From contig JAJTUQ010000002.1 in the NCBI GenBank assembly GCA_021399445.1, positions 496,001 through 560,000 of the forward strand: DNA of 64,000 nucleotides, written 5' to 3'. Of the stretch, positions 11,605-21,951 are shown in pieces. The notes under the pieces are model-generated. The model was not told the origin of the DNA, ran no database searches, and saw nothing but the letters and a program-made list of their open reading frames with translations. Within the stretch, counting starts at the first letter, position 1, and each line of letters starts with the position of its first letter. The translations under genes and the position numbers were made by a program. The stretch comes from Xylogone sp. PMI_703. Lineage: Eukaryota; Ascomycota; Leotiomycetes.

Positions 11605-12207
11605 GCAAGACAGGGAGGCGTCATGACACGGTCACATCACTGATACCCATATATGTAATACCCGAAACGAAAAGAAAATATTCAAGAAATCGCGAAACTC
11701 AGCGTTCAGACATACCAGGACGAGTTCTTCAACTCTGTTTACAATAGTTTCAAATAGGAATGGGGGGATTTCCTTCTACTTAAGGGCGGTTACTATTGTT
11801 TGGAGCTGAGTTCTGATTTCGCATATCCCTTTTTGTCCTTTACTCATTTGCTTGTTCACACTTTAGAAGTTTGGGGATCATCATTTAACGGATCGAGACG
11901 GTAGGTTGGTTGGTTTTGGTGGGAGGGATTTCAAAACGCACGTTAATGCTGGTTTTCTGAACTTCTTTCCAAAAGGAATGATGAGATGAGTTAGATAGCT
12001 CTCGATTTTAACATAATACCATTGAAAATAACACACCTGTGACTCTCCAATGTGTGGTTGTGAGACTTTACTTGGTGCTTAAATACGTCTATTATACCTC
12101 TCACGAAATCAAAGCCGAGGTGCGATAATAAGCGCTAATTGGTATTGTGCATTCATCTCAACAAAGGTTTCCTGGAGCATTATTCTTGCTACCAACCTTC
12201 GCCCCTC
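11605..12207. other. intergenic between MED14 and the SET gene
   Basis: Both neighbours are on the + strand. It holds the MED14 3' end and the SET gene promoter. No open frame or RNA of note. Confidence 0.5.
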
Positions 12208-13698
12208 ATGTTGAATCCTATCAAGTTGTGTGGGGTTTCACTTCAGAGTGTTTTCTTAGTCTCAGAAATATTCCTAACAGCCGTTAGTGCGAGCATCTTG
12301 CCAGCACAATGTCTTGGTGGTGCCTACCGAGACCTGTCAGTCACTTTGGCATCCTCGACTGATGGCAGGAGTGTTCTTTTCTTACCGATAACTAATTACG
12401 GCCCTGAAAGATATGATCATGCTCAGTTTATAGAGCTTGAAAGCTCAGAGAATGTGTCGGGCAATTCAGAAGGCTTCTTTCCATGGTCCTACGAGCCGGC
12501 CTGTATCTCGCTGCAAGGCAGTCAAGAGCCAATATGTGTATATACCAACTCGAGCTTTGGACGAGGAAGAGGGATATCAATATTTACCACTCCAAGAATA
12601 GCAGAAGAGTTTGCGGGACTACCTCCTTTTCACGATGCAGCCCTATTAGAAAATATAAACCAGCCAAGTAATTTGTGGTACACGAAACAGATACCCTCTA
12701 AAGGAACAGGAATGCTGGCAAAGAAAGACCTGAAACGCGGAGATCTAATCACCAGCTACACGCCTATTTTGATCGCACTCATAGGTGAAAAAATGTCCTC
12801 CCTAGAACGGGAGAAATATCTCAGGATAGCAATTGATCAGCTTCCACCAGCAACAAGAGATGCCTATCTCAGTCTGTCTACGATTTATGGGCATGCAAAC
12901 ATGATTGTCCAGGATGTGCTCAAAGCAAATACCTTCGAGATGCACATCGGTGGAGTTATGCATCTAGCTATTTTTCCTGAGCCGGCGAGGATAAATCATG
13001 AATGTGCTCCCAAGTACGTAAATTCCCCAGCTATTATCACCACTAGCCCATACAAACCACTTACGTATATCTCTCTATCCAGTTCTCAATATACAATCGA
13101 TAATATCAATCTCATACACTATGTTTATGCTACTAGACCGATTGCAGCTAATGAAGAGATTACCACCCCTTGTGAGTTCCTGTCATATTTATCTTCATCG
13201 TCTTCTTCTCTGGATAGGGTGTATAGATAAATACAGAAGCAAAATTCATTCTAACACAAAGAAAATATAGATACATCTCCCTTCCAATCACACGCCTCAC
13301 GCAATGCCCACCTTCAACAAGCGTTCCACTTCACCTGTAGCTGCCCGCTCTGCTCCTCACCCGAAGCTTCAGACGAGACCCTCAAGCAAATATCCAGCAT
13401 GCAGCAAACTCTCGGAGACTGGTCCCCAACGTCCAAAGCAACCACCAAACTTGCAGACCAGCTCATCGGGTTGTACGAGTCGTTGCATCTAGATGCCTTT
13501 ATGGATACGGCATATGGATATGCGGCTCTTACTTACAGTGCCGCTGGGAACGTGAAGAAGACGAAGAAGTTCTCTGAGCTGGCGTTGGAGGCGGTGGCTA
13601 TGAGGCTGGGGAAGAGTGCGCCGGACTATGCGTTGTGGGAAGAGTTGAGGAAGAAACCCGAGGACCACTGGAGTTGGAAGATAAGGATACGGTCCTAG
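12208..13698 (+). CDS. SET-domain protein with signal-peptide-like N-terminus
   Basis: A SET/post-SET protein, presumably a protein lysine methyltransferase of the SMYD/Set5-like split type; its substrate is unknown. Exons 12208-13013, 13083-13171 and 13271-13698 give 440 residues. The first 28 residues (MLNPIKLCG...LTAVSA) form a hydrophobic leader that looks like a secretory signal, followed by a 130-residue region with several Asn-X-Ser/Thr sites. The SET fold shows SKGTGMLAKKDLKRGD, then RINHECAPN (the NHxCxPN cofactor motif, its last Asn created by splicing) and YATRPIAANEEIT. A post-SET CSCPLC cluster and TPR-like helices follow. The ATG at 12208 is chosen because the longer frame starts only with TTG. 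It is convergent with FUN30. Catalytic competence cannot be judged: the usual GEEITxSY is NEEITTPY. Confidence 0.88.
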
Positions 13699-14258
13699 GG
13701 TAGGCCTGACTTGGAGTAAGTTAAGGAGGATCAAACGTAACGAGTGAGAAGGCAAATTCAGAGAACGACGCTTGAAACGAAGTTGATAACTATCAGATGG
13801 TCTATCGACCTGGATTATTGGAAGATCATATAAATGCCGATGATACTGAGCTAACTTATTACTTCAACTCTTCGATGCTCAAAATGGGTGTTGTCCATGC
13901 ACTGCTAGCAACTACAAATAGGGGCTTCACCCATATTACTTAGGAGGCCAGAAATACATGACAGATTATATTCATTTGGCCCTCTAGCTATTCTCTTTTT
14001 CGTATTACAGAAACAGGAGCTCTAAAAAGAACGCTCCCAATCCAGTTGACCTAGTCCCAATTATATATATGCATAATGTCCTAACTCCGTGTCTCATTCC
14101 AGTACCACAACTTTTACCATAGAACGGAAATCCCTTACTCAATCTGCACCTGAAATTCAGATGCCTCGTGATCAGACCCGTTCTACAGGAAAATAACCCG
14201 CTCGCTCTGTAAATCATTTTGAAACAAGAAAACTTCAACGACACTTGGAGTCCAGTCT
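13699..14258. other. intergenic between convergent SET and FUN30 genes
   Basis: 560 bp taking the 3' ends of both genes. AT-rich, with no further gene seen. Confidence 0.5.
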
Positions 14259-17200
14259 CTACTCATCGTCCGAATCAATCTCAATAGCTTTCTTAGGCTG
14301 GGTGAGCATGCTGAGAATTGAAGATCGCTGCTTTGGTTGCGAACTTGATTGAGACTTCTTAGTTGACTTCTTTTCCTTCGTTTGCTTTGGCTCCTTTGAC
14401 TCTTCGGCCTTCTTCTCACCAACTTTGGCCGCGTCCTCCTTTTCTTTCTCCGTAGTTTCTGTAGCCCCACCTGTCACGCCCTCAAGTAAGGCCTTACTGA
14501 CGGCTTTCTCACCTTCTTCCTCACCCTTTGCACTATCTTCTTCGTCACCGGCAACTCGACCATCGAGAACAAGTTTGCTCTGACCCAAAGCATAAATCTG
14601 CTCTTCGATTGTGTCTTTAGTGACCAGTCGGACAACCTCAACCTCTCTTGTCTGTCCGACTCTGTGTGCTCTATTCTCAGCCTGCCGGTCATCTTGCGGA
14701 TTGAAGCTGCTGTCAAAGATAATGACCTTGTTAGCACACATCAAGTTGATACCGGTCCCTCCCGCCTTCGTCGTAAGCAAGAAAGCTGTGATGCTTTCGT
14801 CTTCCCTGAAATTATCAATCAATGTTTGACGTTCGTCAATTTTAGTGCTTCCGTCAATTCTGGTGAATGAAATGAGCGAAGAATTCAGGACTGCTTCCAG
14901 AATGTCAAGGACTAAGGAGAACTGCGAGAATATGAGAACACGATCTCCATTTTCTTTGTATCCTTTGACTAAGTCGGTCAAGGCTGCAACCTTTCCACTA
15001 TCCATCCATGCCAGGTCTGGTATATCGAACGAAGCAATGCAAGGATAATCAATACACCATTGATGGAGCCAGAAATCCGAACCAGACTGCATTTCTGCAA
15101 CAAGATGCTCGCGTTTGTGGGAAGATGGGAAGTTGACAGGATCTTTCTTTCGAAGAATATCCGCCATTTTTTCAATTTTCGCATCTGTAAAGTGACGACG
15201 GAATAAGAGTGGATGAATTGCTGCTTTACGAAGCTGCATCAGTGGATTATTTTCGTCCGATTTAGGGACCTTGCCACCCTCAATGCGAAGTCGAGCTCTT
15301 TCACGTGCTTGATCCAGGTGCCCGTTATAGATTTGCTTCTGTGCTTGGTGTAGTTCACAGTATTGAACTCTGCATGTTTTAGGAGGCAAGTGTTTTAGGA
15401 CTTGTGCTTTCTTTCGGCGCAAGACAAAGGGCGTAAGCATGGATCTTGCACGGGCAATTCTTTGAGCAGAGAGTAGCGCTGCATGGTCAGCATCTCTTGT
15501 AGTAGCCTTATGCTTGAAAATGAAATTCAAATCCTCTTCTCGCTCCTTGAAGATGCTCGGAAGAATAAAAGCAAGCAAAGCTGCAAGTTCTTGGAGGTTA
15601 TTTTGAAGTGGTGTTCCAGTAAGCAAAAGTCTGAATCTGGCCGGAATTTTTACTAGTCCCTGATATCTCTGTGAGTTGGGATTCTTTAACAAATGGCCTT
15701 CATCGTAAACGCAAACCTGGAGAACGATTAGCAAACATCAATAGGAGCCGAGGTTAGACTTACATCAGGTTTTAGCTGTCTCATAAACTTATTGTCGTCC
15801 TTCTTTGCTGCCGTATCGTACGTCGTGACAACTACATTAATCTCACTACGGTTCTCTAGAATCCTGTCGGCCATCTCTCCCCGATCCTTTTGGAGGCCTG
15901 GTGGTCGTCAATACTTAGTATACCAAAATTGAATCATCAAGACTCACCATAGTAAGGTTCAACTACCAGCTCTGGAGAGAACCTCTGGAATTCTCGAAGC
16001 CAGTTCTCTAGAGTCGATCCAGGAACGATAACCAGATGAGGTCCAGAGTTACCCGTCTCCGCGAGATGTGACAGAAAGGTAATGACCTGACATGTCTTTC
16101 CCAAGCCCATCTCGTCCGCCAGGATGCAGCTTAGCTTGTATCTGTACAACAATGCCAACCAATTTAATCCAACAATCTGGTAGTCCTTAAGCTCAAGATC
16201 CGTGGCCATAATACGAGGCTTTTTCAAGAGATCAGAAGTTGCCTTCTTCCTTCTAACAGCAACCTTGACCTCGTCATCATTATCTTCATTCGCAGAGTTT
16301 GTTGCACTACTTGGAGAGCCAATGCCGGAATCACGAAGGGATTCATTATCATCTTCAAATGAGACAATCTCGAGCTCCCCAGTTTTTGCGGCGCCAAAGA
16401 CGTCAAGACCCCATTTGCTCATTTCCTCTGCCAAAGGTTTGCTAAGTTCGCCGCATTTAGCTACAAGAGCATCCACCGCGTCATAACCAGAAAACATATC
16501 TGTAGTGCTATCGACAATCTTCTCGCCGATTGGAGCCCTTGCACTTTTCTTTCCGCTCTTTAGTTGCTTCGCGTTGGATACTCTCCTCGCTGCATCCAAA
16601 GATTTAAACGGGCGTGCATCAAGCATAGTTTCGGCAACAGCCTTGGTAATGTTTGTAAGTTCGACCAAATCTTCAACCGTGCAAGTATTGAGGTATTTAA
16701 GAACACGATCCTCCAACTCTGGATCTTCCTCGCTAGCTGACGCAATACCTGAATCTTCAGTCTCGTCTTCGGTGAGCTCTATAGGCGTAGACTGCTTTAC
16801 TGGCGAGTCTTCAGGGGGCAACACTGGAGAAGAGGGATGTCTGCGTCCCTTCATAAGTTTTCTCTTTGGTCTAGGCGGAGTTGCTTTTTCTACAGGTCTT
16901 TGCGTTGCTTGAGTCGAAGAATACTTGTCCCGAATAGAGGCGATTGGCGCGTTCAACACCCGTTTCATCTGGGGCTCAGTTTTCTTCTCGGTAGTAGGTT
17001 GCCTTGGGGCGAGGTAGTTTAATTCATCATCTGAGATAGTCTCGGATTCAGCGAGACGGGAAGCAGCGTCATCTAGGCTTCCCTTGCAAGCAATCAAGGC
17101 CTCTCGAGCGGCGAACATGGTAACTGATGGATACAGTTTTCTCAATCTGTCAACATTGTCTCTCAGCTTCTTATCTTCAATGTCATCCTCTGTTATATCA

Positions 17201-17913
17201 TAGATAGGCTTCGCCCTTTCCGGTCGTGTTTGCATAGCCTGTTTCCTAGGAAGACTAGACTTTCCTTTCTCTTCAGGCTTATACACAGCCCCCTGAAGTA
17301 TGCTCTGGAATCGTGGATTCGTAGATTTTGCTTGTCCGTCATCATTTACATGAAGTCCACCAAAGGAATTGCTTGCACTTCGAGGAGTAAAGGTGGAAGG
17401 CTTGATGTCACCCCTGATGACTCCATCATCGTCCGAGCTGCCGCAGTATATAGGACCGTCATCGTCATCATCATCGAGATTGATAACTGTTTTTGCCGGA
17501 GCGGGCTTCTTCTTGATACCAAGTGGAGGCCTATAGGCAGTACCAGCCGGAGCCATTGAAGCTGCCAAATTGCGGATAGGAGGTGGGCTCGATCGATTGA
17601 AAGCATTGCTGGTTGATCTCGAGGTCTCTACACTCCTTTCAGTGAAAGGAGAGGATGCAGGTACCTGAATTACAGGGTCGTCAGAAGGGGGGTGCGGGAA
17701 GGGGTGTGTTGATCTGTCGACAATCTGAGTTGGTTGGGTGATTATCTGTGTAGGCTGGGTCTGCCAGGTCTTTGCTGGCGTATCTGGGATATAGCCGTCG
17801 AAGAGCTCATCTCCATCGTCGGCGTCCGAGTCGAAGCCGTTACCAGAATTGGTGGTTGAGTTGTAACCCTCGGTAGTCTTCTGCCTTTTGACGGCAGGAG
17901 AATCGAAGGCCAT
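14259..17913 (-). CDS. FUN30: SNF2-family chromatin remodeller Fun30 / SMARCAD1
   Basis: An ATP-dependent nucleosome remodeller of the Fun30/Fft/SMARCAD1 group, acting in heterochromatin maintenance and DNA-end resection. Exons 15948-17913, 15764-15897 and 14259-15716 give 1,185 residues. The N-terminal 560 residues are largely disordered and acidic, but contain a CUE-type helical domain (DNVDRLRKLYPSVTMFAARE, near 255-295). The ATPase begins at LELKDYQIVGLNWL; Walker A is DEMGLGKT (near 600-607), the DEAD-like box is DEGH (705-708) and the C-terminal helicase motif reads ENRAHRVGQTREVEV. Two acidic hydrophobic clusters, TVINLDDDD near the N-terminus and AIEIDSDDE at the very end, look like SUMO-interaction motifs. 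It is divergent with VMA21 (700 bp between starts). Identity is secure from CUE plus DEGH and overall order. Confidence 0.95.
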
Positions 17914-18613
17914 TGCGAGAGTCGCAGCTCTTTAGCTTCTATACGGTCCGAGAATGTGATGCCGTAATATTCATGCACGAGAGGAGTTGTATGAAGGAAT
18001 CGGAACTGTTGTGATGTTTCCCAGAAGAAGATTGTTGCAGGGAAGTGAAGATCAACAACCTCCCAATCTCACCAAAAGCAACCAAAGCTCCAGCAAACAC
18101 TACCAAAATTCCAAACCAGCCGCCACAATAGCAACCCCAAGCTATTGTACCTCTGAGTAGAAACAAGAGACAACCCAAGCTATAATCTCAATGACTACAA
18201 TAGAATATAAGCTCCGAAGCGAATGGACGCATACACGCTCCAACCTGCAAAATAACACGGAGCTCTCAGGCGGCGAATTCAAAAGGACGGAGCCAATTTT
18301 TAAGATTCCACTTTACGCGTGAGCGAGACGCAAAAGCGCGCCCCCCCAGCGCGGCGAAGAGCGAACCCCCGCAAAAACGGCACGAAGTCAGCACTTCCCT
18401 CTGATCGTTCCGCCGTCTTACCTAACCGCAAACGAATGGGAAACCAGCCGTCTGGTGGACATCCAACCAACCACTCAACCACTCAAAAGTCGTTTCAAAA
18501 CCAACAAGTAACCGATACCACAATAAGTCAGGTAGCAAGTTTATTTCCCTCACATCTCTCTTTATCCGAAGGCAAAGGAAATCGTCAAGAAGATATAAGA
18601 GAAGAGGGATATC
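17914..18613. other. shared promoter region of FUN30 and VMA21
   Basis: 700 bp between divergent starts. Contains a GC-rich stretch near 18330-18400 and CT/GA-rich runs; no extra gene recognised. Confidence 0.5.
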
Positions 18614-19330
18614 ATGACCACCCGAAGAATTATCTCCCAGGAGAAGACCATCCTGGATAAGGATGACCTCGACGACAAGAAGAGCGACGTAACACCTGCC
18701 GTGCCCGCGTGAGTTGTGGCTGTTTTCCTTCCATCATCACCCATCATTACCGTTCATCATATTTCCCTCTCACGCTTCACTATTTCTCTCCATCACGGGA
18801 TCACATCCCCTGTTCACGTGCTCTCTCTTCCTATCCTTCCCTATACTCAACCATGTCTACAACGTCACTTCTTTTATTATTCTCGCATTCTTTTGAAAGA
18901 GACATCACATAAAAAGGAAAGAAAAACAAAACAAGAAAAAAGAGAAAAAAAGAAAATCAAGCCATGAGAGAAAAGACCCGCAAAACAACTAAGATCCTAA
19001 CACCCGCCTTCCCAGACACGTGATATACAAGCTCCTGGGCTTCACCTTCGCCATGATCGTTGCGCCCATAGGGACGTACTTCCTGACGCTGAACACTTTA
19101 TTTAAGGGTACGTAACGCGCCCTTCCCAATCCCTATTCCTTCTTTTGCCCTCTACCCTTCCTCCAAGATGTTGATATCTGAGTACTTCTGGGCATTATAC
19201 AGGCAACTCCACATTCGCCGGCGCCACGGCAGCAATTATCGCGAACGTGGTTCTAGTAGGGTATATCTTTGTGGCTATGAAAGAGGACCAAGAAGAAGCA
19301 GCAGCGGAGAAGGAGAAGAAGAAGTTGTAG
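18614..19330 (+). CDS. VMA21: V-ATPase assembly factor Vma21
   Basis: A small ER membrane protein needed to assemble the Vo sector of the vacuolar proton pump. Exons 18614-18708, 19016-19107 and 19203-19330 give 104 residues. The N-terminus ([18 protein letters not shown]) is typical of fungal Vma21. Two membrane helices follow (about 36-56 and 67-88) separated by the conserved [12 protein letters not shown]. The chain ends KKKL, which fits the KKxx ER-retrieval signal that the yeast protein also uses. The first intron is long for this genome (307 bp) and purine-rich near its 3' end; the second is 95 bp. The splice joins keep the frame and restore family-like sequence at both junctions, so the model is firm although no single exon would be convincing alone. 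Confidence 0.93.
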
Positions 19331-20029
19331 TGGATTAGGTGGTTACTTTCTCTCTCTCTCTTCTTGTGGGAATCACTAGGGGCAAAATGATATGCTTGGT
19401 TGTCTGGAATAAATAATTGTTCGATGGACGACATATTTATCCACAGGGCTGGCTCAATTGTATATGTATCCATTGAAGGTTATGGCGGCGTTCTGGAAAG
19501 GGGCAAAAGATTTACGAACAAAAGAAAATTCACGATTGCAATTCAGCACAGTTTTTGACCAAAAGAGACGTAGACAGGCCAAAATCGCATCATAGAACAT
19601 TAATGAATTCATTCAAGAACTACTGGTATCATGGTTATATACCCTTCCTATCCGTGTGATATGCGCGTCCTTTATTCCACAGCTAGAAACATAACCTCGC
19701 AGCCAAAGTAGATCAGCAAAATCAGGCAGATCTCGGGAATATCCACCACTCTCCAGTTGGGTATGACCAAATTTTTTTTCGTGAAATTCGTAAAAAGAAA
19801 AACCGAGCATAGGTTTGAAGAAGGGGGGAAACTCCACAGACGCCTGCGAAATGCAATACGCAGCCGAGTTTCCTTTCTTTGCTGCTAAGGAACGGCTGAC
19901 TTTGATGAACCCGGCCAAATCTCAGAACTCCTAAACCCATAAAATTCGTATTCGTGTATACGTGTGCGCAAAGAACCGTCCCACCCAGATTATCCCACCA
20001 AATTACCCATTAATAATCCTAATAGACGC
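19331..20029. other. intergenic between convergent VMA21 and DUF2406 genes
   Basis: About 700 bp of 3' flanks. A 101-codon frame on the - strand (19613-19918) has no recognisable features and is taken as chance. Confidence 0.5.
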
Positions 20030-21951
20030 CTAGGAGGATTTGCTGAAACGCTTAAAGAAGCTCTTTCTCTTCTCCGGTTCGGGACGAGGCGGCTCGTAGA
20101 CTGAGGGTCCGTTGCCATTGGCAGCACCACCAAGTTTGATAGGACCGCCTGGAGCTTGCTTCCGAAGGACGCTGCCCCCTTGGCTTGGTTGGTTGTATTG
20201 GCCGTAGTGGTTATTGCCGTTGTACGGGTTGTTGGAGTTGATACCGGCACCGACAGGCTGAAGCTGTGGGTTACCACCAAATCCCTCAAATCCGTAATTA
20301 TCGGCGGGTTGCTTGTTTTGGATTGGTTGGACTCGGTCGACGGAACTATTCTCGCTGCTTGGATCAGTGGTATATCCGGCAGGTTCTCCTGAACTACCGC
20401 TTCCTGTCGCCGTGGTTACTGTCTCATAAGACTGCTGATTGCCCGTCACGGGATACACGCCCTGGCCATTGCTATAGGGTTCGGAAGTGGTGCGAGGATA
20501 TCTCGAGCGGTTTTGATTTTGATAGGCGTTTCCATTGTTCTCCTGGCCGTTATTGTAATAGTAGCTATCGGGTCTGCCAGCGGCACCATTTCCATTGCCG
20601 TTGTAGCTGTCTCGGTAGGATTGGGAGCGGTTTCCGTAATAGCCGCTTTGGGAGTTTCTCGGACGGTCTTCATTGGCCCCTCCTGCACGGATCGCTAAGT
20701 TAGTCGTCGGTTGCAGATACGAATTGCGGTAAACAAAATGGAAATTGCCATTGCAGCGAAATAAAACCGACTGTCACTCCATCGTGTCACGTCGCCAAAG
20801 ATGACCGGGGCCTGGTTTGACACCTGCCATACGCAACCGAATTTCCATATAGCGCCTATCAGTGGAGTCTTGGTGCCTTGCCGATCTTTGCCGGCATCCA
20901 CTTTTCCAAAAATATCCCTGATGATGTGCATAACTTTTATGCGTCTCAACATCATACAACTAAGTATTGATGTGCACAAGGTGAGGAAGAGATGACGAAG
21001 CTTTGCGACTCAACGGATGACAAGATGTCGAATTTGAAACATGCCAAAACCAGCGCTGAGCGTTGTTGGCCGTAGCTTTTCTCTCTTCATTGAAAATCTG
21101 TTTTGCTTTCTGCACCTCGCAGTGAAAGTCTCTGGATAGTAAATTCTAGGTAGACGCGCGCGTAGATATCACAAAATAAAAAGAGCACTAAATGTAATAA
21201 CTCACCTGCATAGTAGCTACCGCGTCGATTCCAGTTCGGCTCGGAGGAATCTGCATATGAACTAAGTGAGCCAACAGCTCTGGGGTTGAGGTCGAAATTC
21301 TTGCTAAGAGGTATCTCACCAGCGCGACTGTATGATTTCCGATAGTTCCCATCAATAGCAGCTTCGAAAGAGCGGATTGTGTCTAGCGGTCTCTCCCATC
21401 GGCTCCGCGTAGGGTTTGAGCGGTCAGGTTCTACTATTATAAGCAAAGAGCGTCAGAATTCCAGAGTAGAACGCTAAAAGAAAACTTGTAAAAACAATAA
21501 AGAGTAGGTAACAGCTGGCCCAGATACAATGGCGCCGAAGAAGACTCACCGATGGGGTTTCCTTGGAGATCTTTATGCTGCATGGCGCGAAGAGAGCCCA
21601 GGAGGTTTTTCTCGTTGGCCTGAATGATAGCTGTGAGGAATTAAGATATTAGTTCTCCCGGTCGCGCAAAACTAGATATATATACACCAAAAAAACGGTC
21701 AATGTTAGCCCTCTGGGGTCCGACTTACCTGGCTCTGCTTCCATTATAGCGATAGATGGGTCAGCTTTGGTATGCAGTCGTCTTGCCTCTTTCTCCTCAT
21801 GAGTTTCGTGCAGATCAACCTTGCCAAAACTGCCGCTGCTCTTGTGGGAATGGTTGGACTTGAAGCTGAAGGAGGACTTGGAACGTTCGCGCTGGTGAGG
21901 TCTAGGTTGGCCGCCTGGAGGCGGAGGGAGAGGGTGGTTGGAGGAGGACAT
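20030..21951 (-). CDS. DUF2406-family protein
   Basis: A fungal protein of unknown biochemical role; the budding-yeast relatives (such as YMR295C) are peripheral and uncharacterised. Exons 21729-21951, 21550-21630, 21206-21433 and 20030-20682 give 394 residues. The DUF2406 block is spread over exons 1-3: KADPSIAIMEAEP, AIIQANEKNLLGSLRAMQHK, DLQGNPIVEPDRSNPTRSRW and ERPLDTIRSFEAAIDG. Exon 4 is low-complexity, rich in Asn, Gly, Tyr and Gln, and ends in a basic cluster, KRKSFFKRFSKSS, that could bind acidic membranes. The third intron is unusually long (523 bp, 20683-21205); the others are 98 and 116 bp. The ATG at 21951 begins a Ser/Pro/His-rich leader. Family membership is clear, function is not. 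Confidence 0.88.

Noticed and set aside
20860..20955. C/D snoRNA-like boxes in the long DUF2406 intron
   Set aside because: ATGATGT and CTGA are present on the - strand, but no terminal stem pairs them and no guide match could be tested.
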